From contig BRXU01000002.1 in assembly GCA_030267565.1 (NCBI GenBank), forward strand, positions 1,364,001-1,428,000: a stretch of 64,000 nucleotides of DNA, written 5' to 3'. The stretch is from Pleodorina starrii (taxonomy: Eukaryota; Chlorophyta; Chlorophyceae; Chlamydomonadales; Volvocaceae). Of the stretch, positions 45,387-58,600 are shown one piece after another. Under the pieces are notes generated by a model, which was not told where the DNA came from, did not search any database, and saw only the letters and a list, made by a program, of their open reading frames with translations. Position numbers and translations under genes: made by a program. How positions within the stretch are numbered: position 1 is the first letter of the stretch; each line of letters begins with the position of its first letter.

Positions 45387-48300
45387 TCAGAAGTGCACTG
45401 TGGTCATCTTGCCCTTGCCCATGTCGTACACCATGTCCACCGCCTCGCTCAACGCCACCTGGCCGAAGCGGGTGATGTAGTTGGAGTTGAGCTTGAGCTC
45501 GGCGGGGGCACCCTCGGGGTTGGCTTTGAGGGCCTGGGTGGAAACGGAAACGGGGGTTAATAGGAGGCGATAGCAAGAAGGAGGAGTTTGCGATGTGTGC
45601 AAATGGTACTGGGATGGGGCATGGGGCCTCGAACTGTGTTGTTGATTGGGAGTTGATCCCCCGCCTGCCTCACGCACCTGCGCCAGCGCGCACGCCCCGT
45701 CGTCCTTGATCTCATTGTAGCCCAGATCCAGATCCGCCAGTTTGCTGTTCTCAGCAGCCTGCAAGCGAGGGACGGCGCCACGCCACGCAGCCCAAGCTCT
45801 CAGAAGTGCGTCACTGTGTGTAGGGTCTGGCGGTCAAGAGCCAAGGCAGGCGCGCCGACGGTTGCCTGGCCTGGCCTGCACGCCCCAAGCAGCACATCGT
45901 GCCTCCTGCCGCGGATAAATGTCTGTCCCAAGCCCCGACCTGCTGCGTTTCCGGAACGAGCCAAACCCGCGGTCCGCGCCCGTCAGGCCGCGCATGGGGC
46001 CGCGCAGCGCACCCCCACTCTGCACTCCGACGCGTCCCACCTCCCACGCAATGCTCTACGCGGGTACTCCCCACGCTGCACGGAACCCTGAGGCTCCTCA
46101 CCTTGAGGCCCCTGGACAGCAGTATGGCTCCGTCGTTGCCCAGCGAGTTGCCCCTCAGGTCCAGGTGCTGCAGCGAGCCGTTGAGCAGCAGCAGGTCGGA
46201 CAGGGCCCTGGCGCCGTCGCCGCCCGCCACCTTGCACCAGCCCATCTTAAGGGTGGTCAGCTGCCAGGGAGCGGGCCACGAGGGAAGGGTACACACCAAC
46301 AAGGACACAAGCGAGAGCGGCGGCTGAGGACGACAACATACGACCTGGAGGGGAGCTGAAGAGCTGAAGAGCTATAGAGGGCTAGCGCTGCGCCGGCTGA
46401 TGCGCATCCTGGCGCGCCCCCTAGAACGAGAAAGTGCGCGCGATAGGCCCCCTCAAACGCGCCTGGAGTGCACGAGTCAGGCACCACACCAGGCGGGCAG
46501 CAACTGTGGTGGCGCCGCCGCCACCGCCGGCCGTACCTTGGGCAGATTGAACTTGGCGAGGTCCGTGACGGTCTTGGTGCCCTCGGGGCCCAGCGGGTTG
46601 TATCCCAGCTCCAGGGAGGTGAGCGAACCGTGGTTCCGGAGCGCGCCCGCCAGCACCGCGACGCCCTTGGGCCCTATGTTGTTGCCGCCCAGGTCGAGAA
46701 CCGAGATGTGCTTGTTGTCCGCAATGGCCTGGGCCATCTGCAGGGCGGGGCGGGGCGGGGCGCCAGACGCCGGGCGCGGGGGCGGGTGGCGCGTCATGGA
46801 GGTTCACTACCCTCGGCGCGCGTGGCGGGATGCCCGTACCGGAAAGCCCGCCACGCGCTGGACCCGCCCCCAACGACAACCTTCCAGCGCCATGACCCGG
46901 CATCTGCACATGCTCGAGGCGGGCGGTGCTGAGCTTTTGGGCAGCTGAGCGCTGACGCCAGACGTGGAGGGACCGGAACCGAGAACGCCTTCCGTCTCAC
47001 GACTACGTAGACGATTCGACGCACCCCGCACGCCCGCGCCCCGCAGCCCGCAGCCTGCACGCCCGCCCGCCCGCCCGCACGCCCCGGCGACCGGCCTCAG
47101 CTGCAGCCTTTCGCCCGGTCCCCAACCTTGAAGGCAACGGGGGGACAATAAAGATTGGATGGAGGGGCGACGGGGTTCCCGATTGGCCGTCGTACCTTGG
47201 ACACTCCATCGTCCCCGATGTCGTTCATGTACAGATTGAGTTCCTTGAGCGAGCGCTTGAGACTGAGCAGCCGGGTGAGCACCGCCGCACCCGCCTCCGT
47301 AAGGCTGTTGTTGCCCAGGTCCAGGACCGCAATGTCGCCGTGGCGGGCCTGGTGGCGGGCGCGGGGTTTGCGAGAGCAGGTCTATGAGGGCAGGTCTGTG
47401 AGAGCAGGGGAGAGTCGGGCTGGCGCGGTGCTGGCGCGCTGGCGCACGGCTGCCTCTACGGCAAGAGAAGGACATACCGGTACACCCACCCAATTCCATG
47501 GCACCCTCCCGATTCCTAACGCTCGGTGGCACCCCCTCGGTGCCCATCCCTTCGACGATCCAACACCACCCTCCGGGGCGCCAATGGCGACCCGCCCCCG
47601 TCTCCCTCCCCGTCCCCGCGAAGTGAAACAAAGGCACACCCAATGCCGCGCTTCCCAGCCCGAGTACCAACCACCCGACGCCGATGGCACCCTCCCAACG
47701 CGCAACGGCGCCTAGTGCCTTCGCCGAATTCAAACCATCCCCATTTCGGCCACCCACCCACCATGACCCACCAATGACCCATCAACGACCCACCATTACC
47801 CACCATTAGCGCCTCGCAGATGGCTGCCACCCCCGCATCCCCAATCTCATTGCCCTTGAGGTGGAGCTCCCGCAGACTGCTGTTGCCGCGGAGCGCGTCC
47901 GCCAGCGCCAGCGCGCCCGCCTCGCCAAGGTAGTTGTCGGTTAAGACCAGGACCTGCGGCGGTTGACGGTTAGCGGTTGGCGACCGTGACGGGGTCCGGC
48001 AACGGTCGGCTGGCAGCAACGACACCACGGATTTTTCGATGGCGACTGGCCGCGTGCGAAGCGGACGGAGAGGCGGCTGGTGCAGCGCCCCCGTGGGGGG
48101 TGGGAGCAGTGGGCGGTGGGCAGGCGGCCTGGACCAAGCGTGCGGAGGACGAGGAGTCGGCCGCAGCGCAGTGCGTGTCATGGTCAAGGGAGGGCGCACA
48201 CCCGATGGGAGGGCCCCAGCCGACGCACGGCATCTCAGGTTACCCCCTCATCCTTCCTTTCTCTGGAGCACCCCCACGTGCCCAGGAGCGCCAACCCCCG

Positions 48301-50518
48301 ATCTTCTTTCCCTGCCCCTCACGCCCCCCACGCCCGCAGACACCCCCCTGGCCTTCATGGCGCCTTCAGGCTTTGCCCCCAACCCCAGGCCGCCCTTTCC
48401 GTTGCTGCCCGCCACCGGCGCCACTCGGCACGGCTCGCTCCCGCTCTCGCGCCCCTCCCGCGCTGCTCTCGGGCCTTACTTCCAGCGTGTTGCTTGCCGC
48501 CAGTGCTGCCGCCAGCGCCGCCGCGCCTTCCTTGTCGATTGCGTTGCCGCTGAGGTCAAGCCGCTGCAGCCGCGTGTTGAGTTTGAGTGCCTCGGCAAGT
48601 GCAGTCGCGCCCGCATCGCCGATGCCGTTCTGACCCAGGTCGAGTGTGGTCAGGTGGGGGTGGCCTGACGCGGGGCAGGGCAGGGCGGTGCAGGGCAGGG
48701 CAGGGCGGGGTGGAGCCGGGAGGTGGTGGGGGCAAGAACAGGCCGCGTTGCGGGGCCGGAGGTTCAGGGCGGCGGTTATGGGGCGGAACGAGGAAAGGAA
48801 AAGACTGCCTGAAAGCCGGTACTGCGAAGATACCGGACAGCGCAACAGCTTGTCCGGGGCATACCGATTGGCGGGGCAGCCTGAACCCTGAAGCCGTCAC
48901 AACAGCGCAACCCCCAGGCGTAGCGATCCTCCCGCGAGGAGTACAACGTGCTCTGGGGACACTCGCCCCGCTGAGGAGCGCGAGTCCTGGAAGCCCCAGG
49001 GTCCAGGGTTCTCGGGCACGGGCTCAACCACTTTCGCTAGCAAACCAGCTGCGCTTGTCTGGTCCCCAGCCCCAGCTGCGCTTGTCTGGTCCCCAGCCCC
49101 CCAGCCCACAAACCCCACCTCCCTCCCGGCCCCACCTACCCGCCACCACCTTGGCCAGGGCCTCCGCGCCCGCGTCCCCCAGACTGTTTGTGTTGAGAAC
49201 CAGTGTCACCAGGCCGGCGGTGGGCAGCACCTGCGCCAGGGCAGCCGCGCCTAGGCCGCCGCCAATGCCGTTTTTGGACAGGTCTAGTGCGCGGCAGTGC
49301 GTGTTGAAGGCGAGCGCCTCCGCCACGTAGGCGGTGCCCTCGTCACCCAGGTTCTGGGTTGGTTTGAACACAGGGAGGAAAGGGAGGAAAGGGAGAAAAG
49401 GGAGGAAAGGGAGGGGTTTGGGTGCAGGAATCCTGACGCGGAGCAGGACTAAGCCGTGCCGGTGACAACGGGAGGGCGGGAGGAGCGGGGAACGGGGCTG
49501 CGAGGCTGCGCTCGACACAAGACACACACGACGGCTTGGGTGGACCCGCTCCGAAGCCCACTCTGCAGCTCCTCTTATGAACACCGCGGACACCCTACCT
49601 TGGCCGACAGATCCACCGACGGCAGTGTCCGCAACTGGTCGCACATCTCGTTGAGCCGCCCCTGCGCGTCCCGCTGGAGCTTCTTCTGCTGCAGGCCCTG
49701 AGGGTCGTTGCGGAGGCGCCAGGCGGGCGGTTGGTTGGGGTTCCGGTAGAGGAGGCGGCGGTGGAGCCCAGGGCTGGGCCGGGTGCAATCCGACCACGCG
49801 GCCGGGAATGGGCGGAATGGCCCTGCCAGACAGTTCGACAGGCAACCAGTGGGTCGAGGCCTGGGCCATCAGTAAACGCAGGGCGAACGAGGCCTGATCG
49901 GGGGTGAACGAAGCTGATGGCGCATGCGAGCGTGTGTCGAATCGAACAACCCAAATCGGGTTGGCCGAGTGTGGAAACGAAGGCCTGGGCTCCTATTTGG
50001 GTTGCTGGGGCACTCCAGAGAGGAGCACATGTACTGGGGTAGAGCGCAGACCGTACCTGGGCCAGCGTTGCTGGAAGAGCTTCGACGGCAGTTTTCGCTT
50101 GCGTTCCCACGTTGGCAAAGAACTTGTTGTACAAGACAGCCAAGACGCCCAGGCCCGCGACTGCTGCCACGGCTATCGCCATTGGCGGAATTCCGGCTTC
50201 GCTCCGGGATTCCGGCAAGGCGGTAGTCTGTTGCGCTTCTGCTGCTTGTGTCATCCTACGCCGAGCCCTGCTCCGAGCGTCCAGAACGCTGCCCTCGCCG
50301 CTTGCAGCAGTCGTCCGCACCGCGTCCGACACGCCCACATTATTGATTGACGACGCATCCCCTGCCGCTTTAGCAACGAAAGGACAGGTGCAAAGCTCCT
50401 CACTACGTGGCAGTGTCGGCGCCAACCGCAACGGTGGCCGATGCGTGACGTTTCTCCGCGACGACGCTTTCAAGCCCAAAGAGGGCGAGCGCAGAGTCCA
50501 ACATCTGCAGTTAATCAT
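45387..50518 (-). CDS. Membrane-anchored leucine-rich-repeat protein of the ribonuclease-inhibitor type
   Basis: Ten exons in phase: 50518-50057, 49697-49599, 49353-49140, 48664-48480, 47953-47804, 47348-47196, 46737-46537, 46260-46102, 45758-45678, 45533-45387 (616 aa). The N terminus is rich in Arg, Ser and Ala without early acidic residues, as in organelle transit peptides. A hydrophobic helix MAIAVAAVAGLGVLAVLY follows. From exon 3 on, about a dozen 28-residue LRRs of the RNI/NLRC type appear (LDLGQNGIGDAGATALAEAL, LDLGGNNIGPKGVAVLAGAL, LHLKGNEIGDAGVAAICEAL). The protein ends DMGKGKMTTVHF. Such repeats form a curved binding scaffold. Plastid RNI-like proteins such as Arabidopsis EMB2004 are possible relatives, but that is memory-based. 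The partner is unknown. Organelle targeting is inferred from composition only. Confidence 0.85.
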
Positions 50519-50840
50519 CACGTTTGTAGCGCTGCAATTTGTGCGGCTGCCCTGCTATGTTTTCCGTGGCAACGCAAGCCTGTCGAAAGCCGCCGAAAGT
50601 CGCACACGAGTCGATATGTACACGCTTGAGGTTGTCTTCCTTAACTTCACAATATTGGTAATTGACAAACTTCACGCATGTACTGCCGTGGCGCCGCACA
50701 CCAATCAATTCGAAAAATATTGTACGGGACTACCGTACTGAGTCGAGAAGCCGTCCTTATACACCGCCATCACCATCACCGCCACTGCCCCGCCACGCCC
50801 TACGCGCCCTTTGCCCTACTCCGCACCGTCCCGTCCTCCA

Positions 50841-53800
50841 TCAGCTTAGCTTGGGCGGCGGCTTTCGCCCCAACCCGACTGCGTAGAACTCTCGGCTCAT
50901 GGACCTGCTGGCGTCCACCCGCATCCGCGCGACCTTCGTGAAGTACTTTTGCATGTCGCGGATGAACTCGTTGGTCCCCGCGCCCTATGTACATAACAGA
51001 TGTGAAGGGAGCGACCGGTGGGACAGCGCTCAGACGCACAGTACAGTGCTCAAACCAGGCATGCCGCAGAGAAATCCAAGATTCGACCAACAGACCAGCA
51101 ATACAAGATTAGAGCTGTATCCGTGAGCGTGAGACGTCGCCCGCGCCGCCCCTTCCTCCCACCGCCTCCCCTTCAGCACCCGCCGCCGCCGGACCTTCCC
51201 CCTTCCCCACTCCCCCCAAACCCCAGCCCCCACACCCTCACCTCGTACACCTTCATCACGAGCGCACCCCCCGGCCGCAGGAAGCCCGTGTGCCTGAAGC
51301 CCACCCGCTGCACCAGAGCCTCGCCGTACAGGTCGAAATGGTAGCCGGTCGCGATGTGCATTGCCGTACCGGCCAGCTCCAACGACAGCTCCACATCTGG
51401 CGGAGGGGCGCGAGGCGTGCACGTGTCGGTACGCGGACACTCACTCCACCGTAACGGCATCGAAATCGATAGGGAAAACGCAGACGAGGCCGCCGCAGAG
51501 AAAGAAGGGCGAGAGGGGTTATCTACGTATAGGCCGGAGCCCGTGAACGGTTAAGTAACAGAAGAAGGCGAGAGGGGCGGCAGGCGGCAGGCGCGTCCAT
51601 CCCGGGCGATATCCTCCCCCAAAAGACGGCAGCGAGGGCTAGACGGCCGGGGTCATAACTTCAAGCTGCTTGGTGAATGTGGGTCGCGCGGTGGGGCGGA
51701 ATGCCCATCTGTGACGGCGGCAGCCGCTGCAGCGGCAAGCGGGGGACCCAGGCAAGGAGCCCAGCCCAGCGCACCCAATCCGATCCGATTCAATCAAATC
51801 CGATCCGATCAAATCCAATCCAATTCAACGCTACCGTAGAGAGTTTCGCCAACACCGAGATGGGGGCGCAGCCCCTCCCGCCCTCCGCTCGGCCACCCGT
51901 CTTGCCGCCACCCACCCACCCCAAAGGTGCCATCCACGCCTCGACCCTCGTCGCCCACCCACCGTTCACTCCGCTGGTGAACTGCAGCATGTCGGACAGC
52001 ACCGTGTCGAAACCCTGAGGGGTGGGTGGGTGGGTGGGTGACACGGAGCAGCAGACGGCACAAGACAACAACAGCAGCAGCAGCAGCAGTGTCTAATGAG
52101 TGCGCGTGTCGCATGTGTGTGTATGTGTCTGCACCCGCACCGCAACTCCCCGGGCAACACACCCCTGGCACACACACCCTTCCTCCTCCCCGTTCTCGCC
52201 GCCGCGCCGCGCCTTCCATCTCCTGCCAAGCTACACTGCCGGCCTAACACTGCCGCTTCCCCGCTGTCGATGCGCCGGCTTCGGCCCCGAGGTGGGGCCG
52301 CTGACCACGCCAAAGCACCCCGCCGCACAAACACACCCCGGCTCGACCGTGAACCTCCGCGCCAGCCCGTCCTCCTAATGGATGAGTCCGCTCCAGGCAA
52401 CCCGACACCCTGGGACCACCCCAACACCCTGGCACCGCCCCGCCTTCAAGGCTGCTCACCCCGGGCGCGTACTCGTGCAGCACCGACGGCGGCAGCGTCC
52501 GCGCATCCGCCTGCATCACCCGCACCCGACTGTCGCAGTGCCTGTCGGGGACCACCACGGGCTGCGGGGGGGGGCAGGTGGGCAGGTAGGCGCCGAGCGG
52601 GTCCAGGGAGGGGGAGGGAGGAGGGAAGGTGCAGGCGAGGAGGCGCGAGGATGTTGCGGGGCGGCGGGCAGTGCAGGTCTGGATGGATGGCGTGTGGCAT
52701 AGGGCGATGGCGGGCTGGGAATGCCCGTGGGGATCAGGCACCGCTTACCTTCGATTCGCTTCTCTCGCTCCTTCCCACAAACCCCATCTGGCCCTTTATA
52801 ATAGAGGTTGGATCAATCGGCCGTTGGGAGCCTGGCCTCAAGCCGAAAGCCAGCCCTGTCCTGCCCTGTCCTGCCAAGCACACCTTTGGCCGCCCCCTTT
52901 GGCCGCGTTCCAAAGCAAGCCCCCAATCCTCTCCCGGCCCCAACCTCCCCTCCCTTCCATCGCCGCGGTTCGTATCTCTCTCGTACTCCCCACTGGCTCT
53001 CCACCCCTTCCAGGGCTCCGCTGTCGGACCTCCACTCACCCCGAGGCGCCATACTCCCCCTGCACCCCACCCCACCCCACCCCCTTAAGGGAGCACATCA
53101 CTCCCTGCCCCCCCCCCGCCTTACCGCACCCCCCTCCCCCCCACCCACCCACCTGGATGTCCACCCCCAGCACCGTCCCCCCTCGCTCCGGCGGCCCCAG
53201 CTGCTGACACGCCACCTGCAGCCATGCGCCGGGGCTGCACCCCAGGTCCAGCACCGTGCTCCCTGCGCGGCACACGAAGGGATGTCAACACATCGTGTAA
53301 AGGCAGCTTGGCGCGCTCTGCGCACTCTGCGTAAAGGGGTTTGTTTGACACAACGCTCGGCGTTTCAGCAGCTGGCTCACCGGGCCTTATGATCTTGTGT
53401 TTCTCCTGGATCTCCAGAAGCTTGTATGCCGCCCGGGAGACGTACCCAGATTTCTGCACGGGCGGTTAGACAGTTCGCGTGATGGGCGCGATGGCAGCCG
53501 TACATCGTACGGCACGACGTGTCGAGCCCATGTCAGAACATCGGCTTCGATGCGAGTTCGCAGTGTAGGTGGGCTGAGTGTCGTTCAGGGCATCGTGGGG
53601 GCGGTTGTGGCGTGTCACACGGAAGAAGGATGCGGCGTCATGCCCCCCATCCACATTCCTATTGTTCCCTCATGTCTGGACTCTGATGCGAATCGGCACG
53701 CGTGCACATATGATTGTCGGCCCTCGCCCCACCTTAGCTTCTTTGAAGTAGTGGTCTGTACGGGGGTGGAGGTTTAGGGGGTGGGTTGGGGAACGAGTTC

Positions 53801-53962
53801 AGCGGACGGGTTCAGCGGACGAGTTCAGCGAAATCCCCGCCTCCCCAAGCTTGGCCCCCCCGTAAATGTCTTCAATTTATCCGGAGGCCGTAGTGCGGTG
53901 AGCTTACCATGCTGTACCTTCTTTGTCCAAGCCGCCAAGACGGGGCGATGCAGTCGCGACAT
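50841..53962 (-). CDS. FtsJ/RrmJ-type rRNA 2'-O-ribose methyltransferase
   Basis: Eight exons join in phase: 53962-53908, 53755-53733, 53453-53381, 53262-53153, 52561-52460, 52014-51963, 51396-51242, 50984-50841, giving 237 aa. The motifs follow FtsJ order: DHYFKEAK, KSGYVSRAAYKLLEI, the SAM-binding VLDLGCSPGAWLQ, GVDIQ, VMQADAR, FDTVLSDM, ALVMKVYE and SREFYAVG. The K-D-K-E catalytic tetrad is complete: Lys37, Asp129, Lys187, Glu222. The family methylates the A-loop uridine (U2552 in E. coli numbering) of large-subunit rRNA. The compact size and single domain resemble bacterial RlmE and mitochondrial MRM2. The N terminus (MSRLHRPVLAAWTKKVQ) is basic and could target an organelle. The second exon is only 23 nt. 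The LRR gene starts 322 nt downstream on the same strand. Confidence 0.9.
51515..51571 (-). repeat. Dispersed repeat, copy C
   Basis: On the minus strand this reads cttcttctgttacttaaccg followed by the core gggctccggcctatacgtag and C-rich sequence, matching copies A (39238) and B (40271). It lies in the intron between exons 6 and 7 (51397-51962) of the methyltransferase gene. Confidence 0.75.
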
Positions 53963-55684
53963 AGCTCTACAGGGCCTAACATTTAGACACTGTAGATTGC
54001 TCATTAAAAATAAATCTTTTTAATCCGTTTCCAGGCAAGTAAGCATTAATTGAGGTATGTTCAAAGGCCGTGGCGGTCACCCCAACTGTTGTTGCGACAG
54101 CAGTAACTTGATTGTCTAGCAGTTTTATATGTTTCGCAACTGGCCCATGTAGCTCGAGCATGTGTTGGCCGCAGCCGCACTGCAAATTGTGCAGCGACGT
54201 CTCCGCTAGACCGTTGCCCGTTGTTGGTCGTTCGCCGCCGATTCGGCAAAAATATCGTACAGCCAGTAAGCTGTTTATAATTGCAGCAAACGTTTTGCGG
54301 TGAGGATGCAGAGGTAGCCCTATGAAGACGCACTCAAAGAGGCTGTCACTGCACAGGTCGACAAGTACGTAAGCTCCAGCGTGCTATGTTGCACGTTCTT
54401 CGGCGCCTTCCCGCGTTCCACGGACTTGCTAGTTCTGTTGCTATACTCAAAGCGGTGGGCGTGTCAGCTGTAACGATGGAGCCTGTGGTCTTTTTTGGCT
54501 AGCGCACATGACTACTGCCATGCCCAGCGGCAGTGTGCCGTACTATCTGACAAGAGATCTGCTGCGGCGTGCTGCGGGGTCTGGGGAAACCCACGCGAAC
54601 ATGTTTTGACTTTCACACGAGGGACGCCCTACCTTCTCTCTAAAGTCTGAAGCTGATGCATGTTTGCTTGCCTTCACTCCTGGCAGCACTGCCCAGGGTA
54701 AAAACGGGTGAAAGGCCACGGTCTTGGCGCAATCGACCCATCATCGTGCCCCCCTGCCCCGCGTCCCGATGCATTTGAGAAAACACCCTGCTTGTAACGG
54801 CTGATGTCGAGTGAAGTGGCAGAAAGATGTCTGTGTTGAATGAGGCGCTGGAGGATAACCAGTTCCCTCTGGTGGCGACCACACTCTGTACGGATGATGG
54901 ACCTCCTGGGCCTCTAGCACAGGCGACTGGCATGAAAGCCGGTCCGCCTTGTAAGCACCGCATGCTAACATTTGCGCCTGGGGGAATATGTCCTGTACGG
55001 CACGTGACCGCCTTGGTTCGTCCCAAGTGTAACATCGCATCCTAACACTCGCACAACGCACGCGCATCACAAACTGGGGGCAAAAGGGTTCCGCTCTCCA
55101 TCGCCTGTACGTAAGTTTGCTTGCATGTATCTATCCTCTGGCAATAAGAAAATTGGAAACTGCCCGGAGCCGTACAAATCGTTCGCTGTACGTCCTCTCT
55201 CGCGAGCAGCGTGAGGTAGCCTTGCCCGACACTCGGGACCTACGTTTTTCGTGCGTAATGGACATGACATCCATGCTGCATAGCGTAACACGACAGCAAA
55301 TTTATACCCGTTAGGGTGCGGAGAGTAAATAGTAGGCAAAGATGAACATTAAAACCTTGATGGGAAGCCGCTCCCGAGAGGTAGGCAAACTTTGGAGGGC
55401 CAGGCCTTCTTTAGCTGCGGCTAAGTCGGCACCAATCACCGGACAGGAATACACTTTCGCCCCCTCCCGACTATGACTCGCGACTGCTTACGCTTGCAGA
55501 ATCCAAGCCATGTTAAATTTCGGACGCAAATGGATGCTGCAGTCCGCAGGCAAGGAGCGGGCGCAAATCAGCTTCATACCAGGGAATTAATTTGACCGCG
55601 CCCTTCTGGCACGCGGCATGACTTATTGAAACATAACACCCTCACTGCTGTTCATGCACGACTATGGTCGCCATGTGCGCGCAG
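53963..55684. other. Divergent spacer, probably with the missing 5' exon(s) of the VHS-GAT gene
   Basis: This is the shared upstream region of the methyltransferase (minus) and the VHS-GAT gene (plus). The first supported VHS exon starts in phase 2 at 55685 without an ATG, so a start exon should lie here. Candidate ATGs at 54827 and 55509 do not give an in-phase donor. Parts of 54000-54500 are AT-rich. No other gene is supported. Confidence 0.4.
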
Positions 55685-58600
55685 CGTGACGCCCGGTGCC
55701 CGGGTGGACCCAGCCGTGGTGGAGGGCATGCTGGCGCTTGTCCGCTCAAAGGAAATCTCCCCAGGTATGCCAACTTGCGGGATTTGGGTTGGTAAGAGAG
55801 TACCTTTCGAGAAAAAACCGGCCAGACTGGTTCGCCTGCCGTTGGCAAGGCCGGTTCAACGACACTTTTTCCCTCGCTGGGGTGTCCGTAAACAGGATCC
55901 ACATCCCGTGGGTTCTGCTCCCCGTGTGCTGACGCTTCCCCCTTGGGAGCAATCTTACAGTTCAAAAATGACCGGCTCCAAAAGTCCGCTAGCCTCGCCA
56001 GCGGTTCCCTCCAGACCCCGAATACTGGCCCCGGATTTCACCTGCGCCACTCCACTTCCCCGCCCGGACCGCGACCCTTTTTTTACCACAACGCGGCCCC
56101 AACCTTCAGGAGACGCGTTGAGCTGCTTCAAGACGCACTTACGGGAGGGCGCACCGGATGAGCAGTACAACACGTTGCGGGTGGGTCGGCATGAACAGCT
56201 GCCCCTAATCCCTTGCTGCCTGTACGCCCAGCCCGGATACACCCCGGCTTGTGCACGTGCGTTAGTACTTTTCCCATGCCACTGGTCTCAGCTACCAGGG
56301 CCTGGCCGCCAGCTCACCATCGGCTCGCCCCAGTCCCTCCTCCCGCCTAACGTCGCGCGCAACCCCCTCTCCGTTGGCCCCCCTCCCCCCGCCGCCTCGC
56401 TGACTTCGCTACGGGTCATCTTACTTCCCCCTCCCTTGCCAGCATGACAACCGGAGTGTTTCACTTGCTCCGTCCACCCTTACCTCATGGTTGCCGACGA
56501 GACTTGTTGCCGCAACCAGTACTCATTTCTCGTTTCGCTCACTTCTCCACCCGCCCCCGCAGGTCCTGGTCCAATTCGTGGACACGGACCCGCACTTGGC
56601 CAACATGCTCCACATGGAGCTGGCGTCCAAGCGGTGGAGAGAGCGCTTTGTGATCCTGGCCGGGTCCGCGCACCCCGAGGTGGGTCGGGGTCTCCGATGG
56701 GCGGGGCAAGGAACGGCGGCTCGCGCGGGTAGCCGCTGGCCCATTGGCGCCAGGCGCGGGCAGGACAGGGTCGGGGGGTTACGCAGATGGAAGTGGCTGA
56801 TGTGGCGGGCGGCACGCTTGCGGACAGCCAAGGGGCTCAAGCTAGGGATGTTGCAGTTGGGGGGATGGAGACACTGGGAGCAATGCCTGCATATGTGCAA
56901 CGAAAGTTGTTCCGGCCGGGGGAGGGCGCACAGGGCGGAGCAATGAGGGCAGCCTCACACACGCAATCAGGCCCGGCCTGAACGCCCTTTGCCGCTGCAG
57001 GTCCGGCCGCTGCTGGTAGCCACGCTGCAGACCTGGTCCGCCGCTTATCGGGCGCACGACATCGGGATGCACTACAACGTAAGGTCCTTGGCCCTGGGTT
57101 GGGGGGATGGTAAACTTTGCTGCATGGCCGCTGCCGGTGCCGTTGCCGCGAATGCTCTGCCCAGGCCCGGCCCGGAGCGTCATCCAGGGCCGCGCCATCC
57201 ATCACCACCCGGACCCCCCGCCGCACCCGCATCTGGCTCCGTCCATGGCTTACCTGACTGTTGCCAAGCGGGCCCGGGGGTTCCCGCACATCCCGCACGC
57301 GCTGCGTTCCATCCATACCTGCCTACCCTTGTGCTCCGCCCTACTTCACGTGGCGGCACCTCTCCCCGTCACCCACAGAGCACCCTGAGGGAGCTGGCCT
57401 CTGGCGGCGCGTCGCTCCGAACCGGGGGTCCGGGCTACACCTCGCAGTACACGGGCTACAGCGCGCAGCAGACGGGCTACAGCACGCAACCCACCGGGGC
57501 GGGCTACCCGATGCCCCCGCCGCCGCCGGGTAGGGAGGGTGCGTGTGCCATAACCTGCAGCATCTGTTTCGGCGGCCGTGTCAGTTCGGTGGGCCGGGTG
57601 CTGGCGCCCACCGTGGCCTGCTAGGCCATTTCAGTGCGTGTGGAGGACCGGGCGGACCGGGTGCTGTGATTAAGACGGCAAAGACCAGGTGTTAGGGTGT
57701 TGTTCCGGACAAGGGCCATTTGGGAGAGGGGACAGGGTAGAGGCGGTCGCTACTGCGGGGATGCTGCCACCCGCGTGGGCGCCTTGGAGCCCGAACGGAT
57801 GTGGACGCGTAAATTGCGGTGACAGCTACGTTGTTGCTTCTTGCACGCCGGGGATGGCCCCAACAGATTCCCGCTGCCTGTCCCGACCTAGCCACCTCGT
57901 CATGAACGGAACCGGCCCATCCCGACCCGAACCTCCTCCCCAGGATACCCGCTCCCCGTGCCCGCTGGCTACCCGGCAGCGGCGCCCGGCTACCCACCGT
58001 ACGGCCCGCCGTACCCTCCGCAACCGATGCCACAGGCGGCACCACGCCGGGCCCCCGAAACTGTGCCCCAAAAGGTACGGCAGCCCTCACGGCCGAATCG
58101 CTGTTTTCGCCTTTGGAACCGGGCCTGGCGTTGCCGTCTTACAGCACTAGGTTTTGGCTGCATATCTAGTACCCTTGCGTATTACTGTCGCACGCCGCCT
58201 CGGCTGCCCTCTTGAGACACCACACCGGACTCCATCCCATCCGGTTCACCTCCGCGGTTCCCCTCATGCGCTTATTGACGAACGCAGCTGGAGCAGCTGG
58301 TTTCGGAGGTGGAGGTCCTCCGCGGCGCCATCCGCAACTTTGAGACAACCCTGGCGGACTACAAGGCGCAGCGCTGCGATTTTTCTGCGCTGTCGAGTGC
58401 AATGGCGAAGGGACAGCGTTCCGCCGACCGCTGCACCTCGCTGCAGTCGCATATGGAGGTATGGCGCGCGGCGCGGCGCCATCGGTGCATGGTCGTGGCG
58501 CGGAGCGCTTTCCTGAAGCAGCTTTCCGGGCGCATCTCCGCCCCGGGTTGCAGCTTTGGCGGTATATCAGCGCGCAACTGCAGCCAAACCCCAACGACGC

